Below, piece after piece: positions 5,897-6,373 of a stretch of 6,373 bases of DNA (the stretch's first letter is position 1; every line of letters starts with the position of its first letter). The notes beneath the pieces are model-generated. The model was not told where the DNA came from. It saw nothing but the letters and a program-made list of their open reading frames with translations, and searched no databases. A program made the translations under genes and the position numbers. Origin of the DNA: Alphaproteobacteria bacterium UBA3439 (lineage in GTDB: Bacteria > Pseudomonadota > Alphaproteobacteria > Puniceispirillales > Puniceispirillaceae). The stretch spans positions 959-7,331 of the forward strand of contig DFSK01000028.1 of the NCBI GenBank assembly GCA_002378605.1, in the 5' to 3' direction.

Positions 5897-6373
5897 TTAT
5901 TTGCCGATCTGACGTTTTGCCGAAAGCCGCTGGATGATGGCCGGTTTTGGCTGGTCTATTTTGCCGTGAAAATAGTCAAGAATGGTAAAATCATCAGGCA
6001 GCCTTGCGGCCAGCTCGCCGTCCTGCAATAAAAAGTCAGGATTGCTTGGGCGGCCAAAGGCCTCATTGCCGGTGGCAAAGGTTTCATAGGCAAGATAACC
6101 ACCCTGCCGCACAAGCCCGAATAAATCGCCAAGCCGTGGCCGGTGCAGGTAATTGGCGACAATCACAATATCGAACCCATCTTCAGCAAAAGACCAGATA
6201 GTCGCATCTTCCAGATCAAATTGGCAGGTTTTGATCGAAGGGCAGCTGGCCTTTAAAGCTGCCAATGCAGAATCATCGCGGTCAATTGCCAAGAATGAGA
6301 ACCGGCCGGGAAAAGCACGGTCAAGGGCGCAGCAATGCCGCCCGCGTCCAGACGCAAAATCAAGAATCTTGGC
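5897..6373 (-). CDS. Class I SAM-dependent methyltransferase, 5' end cut by the window edge
   Basis: 158 C-terminal residues are visible and the frame stays open to the right edge, so the start lies outside. Reading the minus strand from the edge gives motif I ILDFASGRGRHC (residues 3-14 of the visible part), an acidic strand-2 end AIDRD (31-35), then FDIVIVANYLHRPRLGDLF as motif IV and the following helix, and GGYLAYETFATGNEAFG as the post-motif strand. The NYLHRP and TFATGNEAFGRPSNPDFLL blocks are typical of a proteobacterial family of about 200 residues whose substrate is, to my knowledge, not established. A TTG within LAIDRD (6290-6292) is not a real start, because motif I lies upstream of it. 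Its stop codon abuts the aldehyde dehydrogenase stop, leaving no spacer for a shared terminator. Confidence 0.88.
   Translation of the reverse strand, partial: AKILDFASGRGRHCCALDRAFPGRFSFLAIDRDDSALAALKASCPSIKTCQFDLEDATIWSFAEDGFDIVIVANYLHRPRLGDLFGLVRQGGYLAYETFATGNEAFGRPSNPDFLLQDGELAARLPDDFTILDYFHGKIDQPKPAIIQRLSAKRQIGK

Noticed and set aside
5897..6292. Treating the methyltransferase as a complete gene starting at 6292
   Set aside because: The codon there is TTG inside an unbroken frame, and SAM motif I (DFASGRGRHC) lies upstream of it, so the gene continues past the right edge.

Overview
The window looks like an ordinary piece of a proteobacterial chromosome, most likely from an alphaproteobacterium and plausibly a marine one. 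This rests on protein style (the RsmJ, Nudix, aldehyde dehydrogenase and C-terminal methyltransferase sequences read like alphaproteobacterial versions), moderate GC content, dense gene packing and good Shine-Dalgarno sites. It is an inference, not a taxonomic proof. I see no transposase, phage gene, CRISPR array, tRNA or rRNA.

Layout, left to right. Positions 1-201 hold no convincing gene but are rich in inverted repeats, including a possible terminator for a gene to the left. A short RsmJ-type 16S rRNA methyltransferase (202-804, +) is followed by a 141-base gap with a hairpin and a fair sigma-70-like promoter. A Nudix hydrolase (946-1386, +) comes next. A PiT-family inorganic phosphate transporter (1343-2845, -) converges on the Nudix gene, and the two coding regions overlap by 44 bases. 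A 171-base gap with spaced ATAGC repeats and palindromes separates the transporter from a two-gene minus-strand operon. That operon encodes the two half-subunits of a ThDP-dependent decarboxylase of the sulfopyruvate/phosphonopyruvate decarboxylase type (alpha 3607-4128, beta 3017-3604). A roughly 290-base divergent region, which may encode a 46-residue membrane peptide, separates it from an aldehyde dehydrogenase (4421-5896, +). The last gene, a SAM-dependent methyltransferase (5897 to beyond 6373, -), abuts the dehydrogenase stop codon to stop codon and is cut by the right edge.

The part with most biological interest is 3017-5896. A split decarboxylase that would turn a 3-substituted pyruvate into an aldehyde sits head-to-head with an NAD(P)-dependent aldehyde dehydrogenase that could oxidise that aldehyde to an acid. 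Sulfopyruvate to sulfoacetaldehyde to sulfoacetate, and phosphonopyruvate to phosphonoacetaldehyde to phosphonoacetate, are both chemically reasonable. The window has no PEP mutase, sulfolactate dehydrogenase or Xsc to decide between them. The remaining genes (rRNA modification, Nudix, phosphate uptake, methyltransferase) look like independent housekeeping functions.
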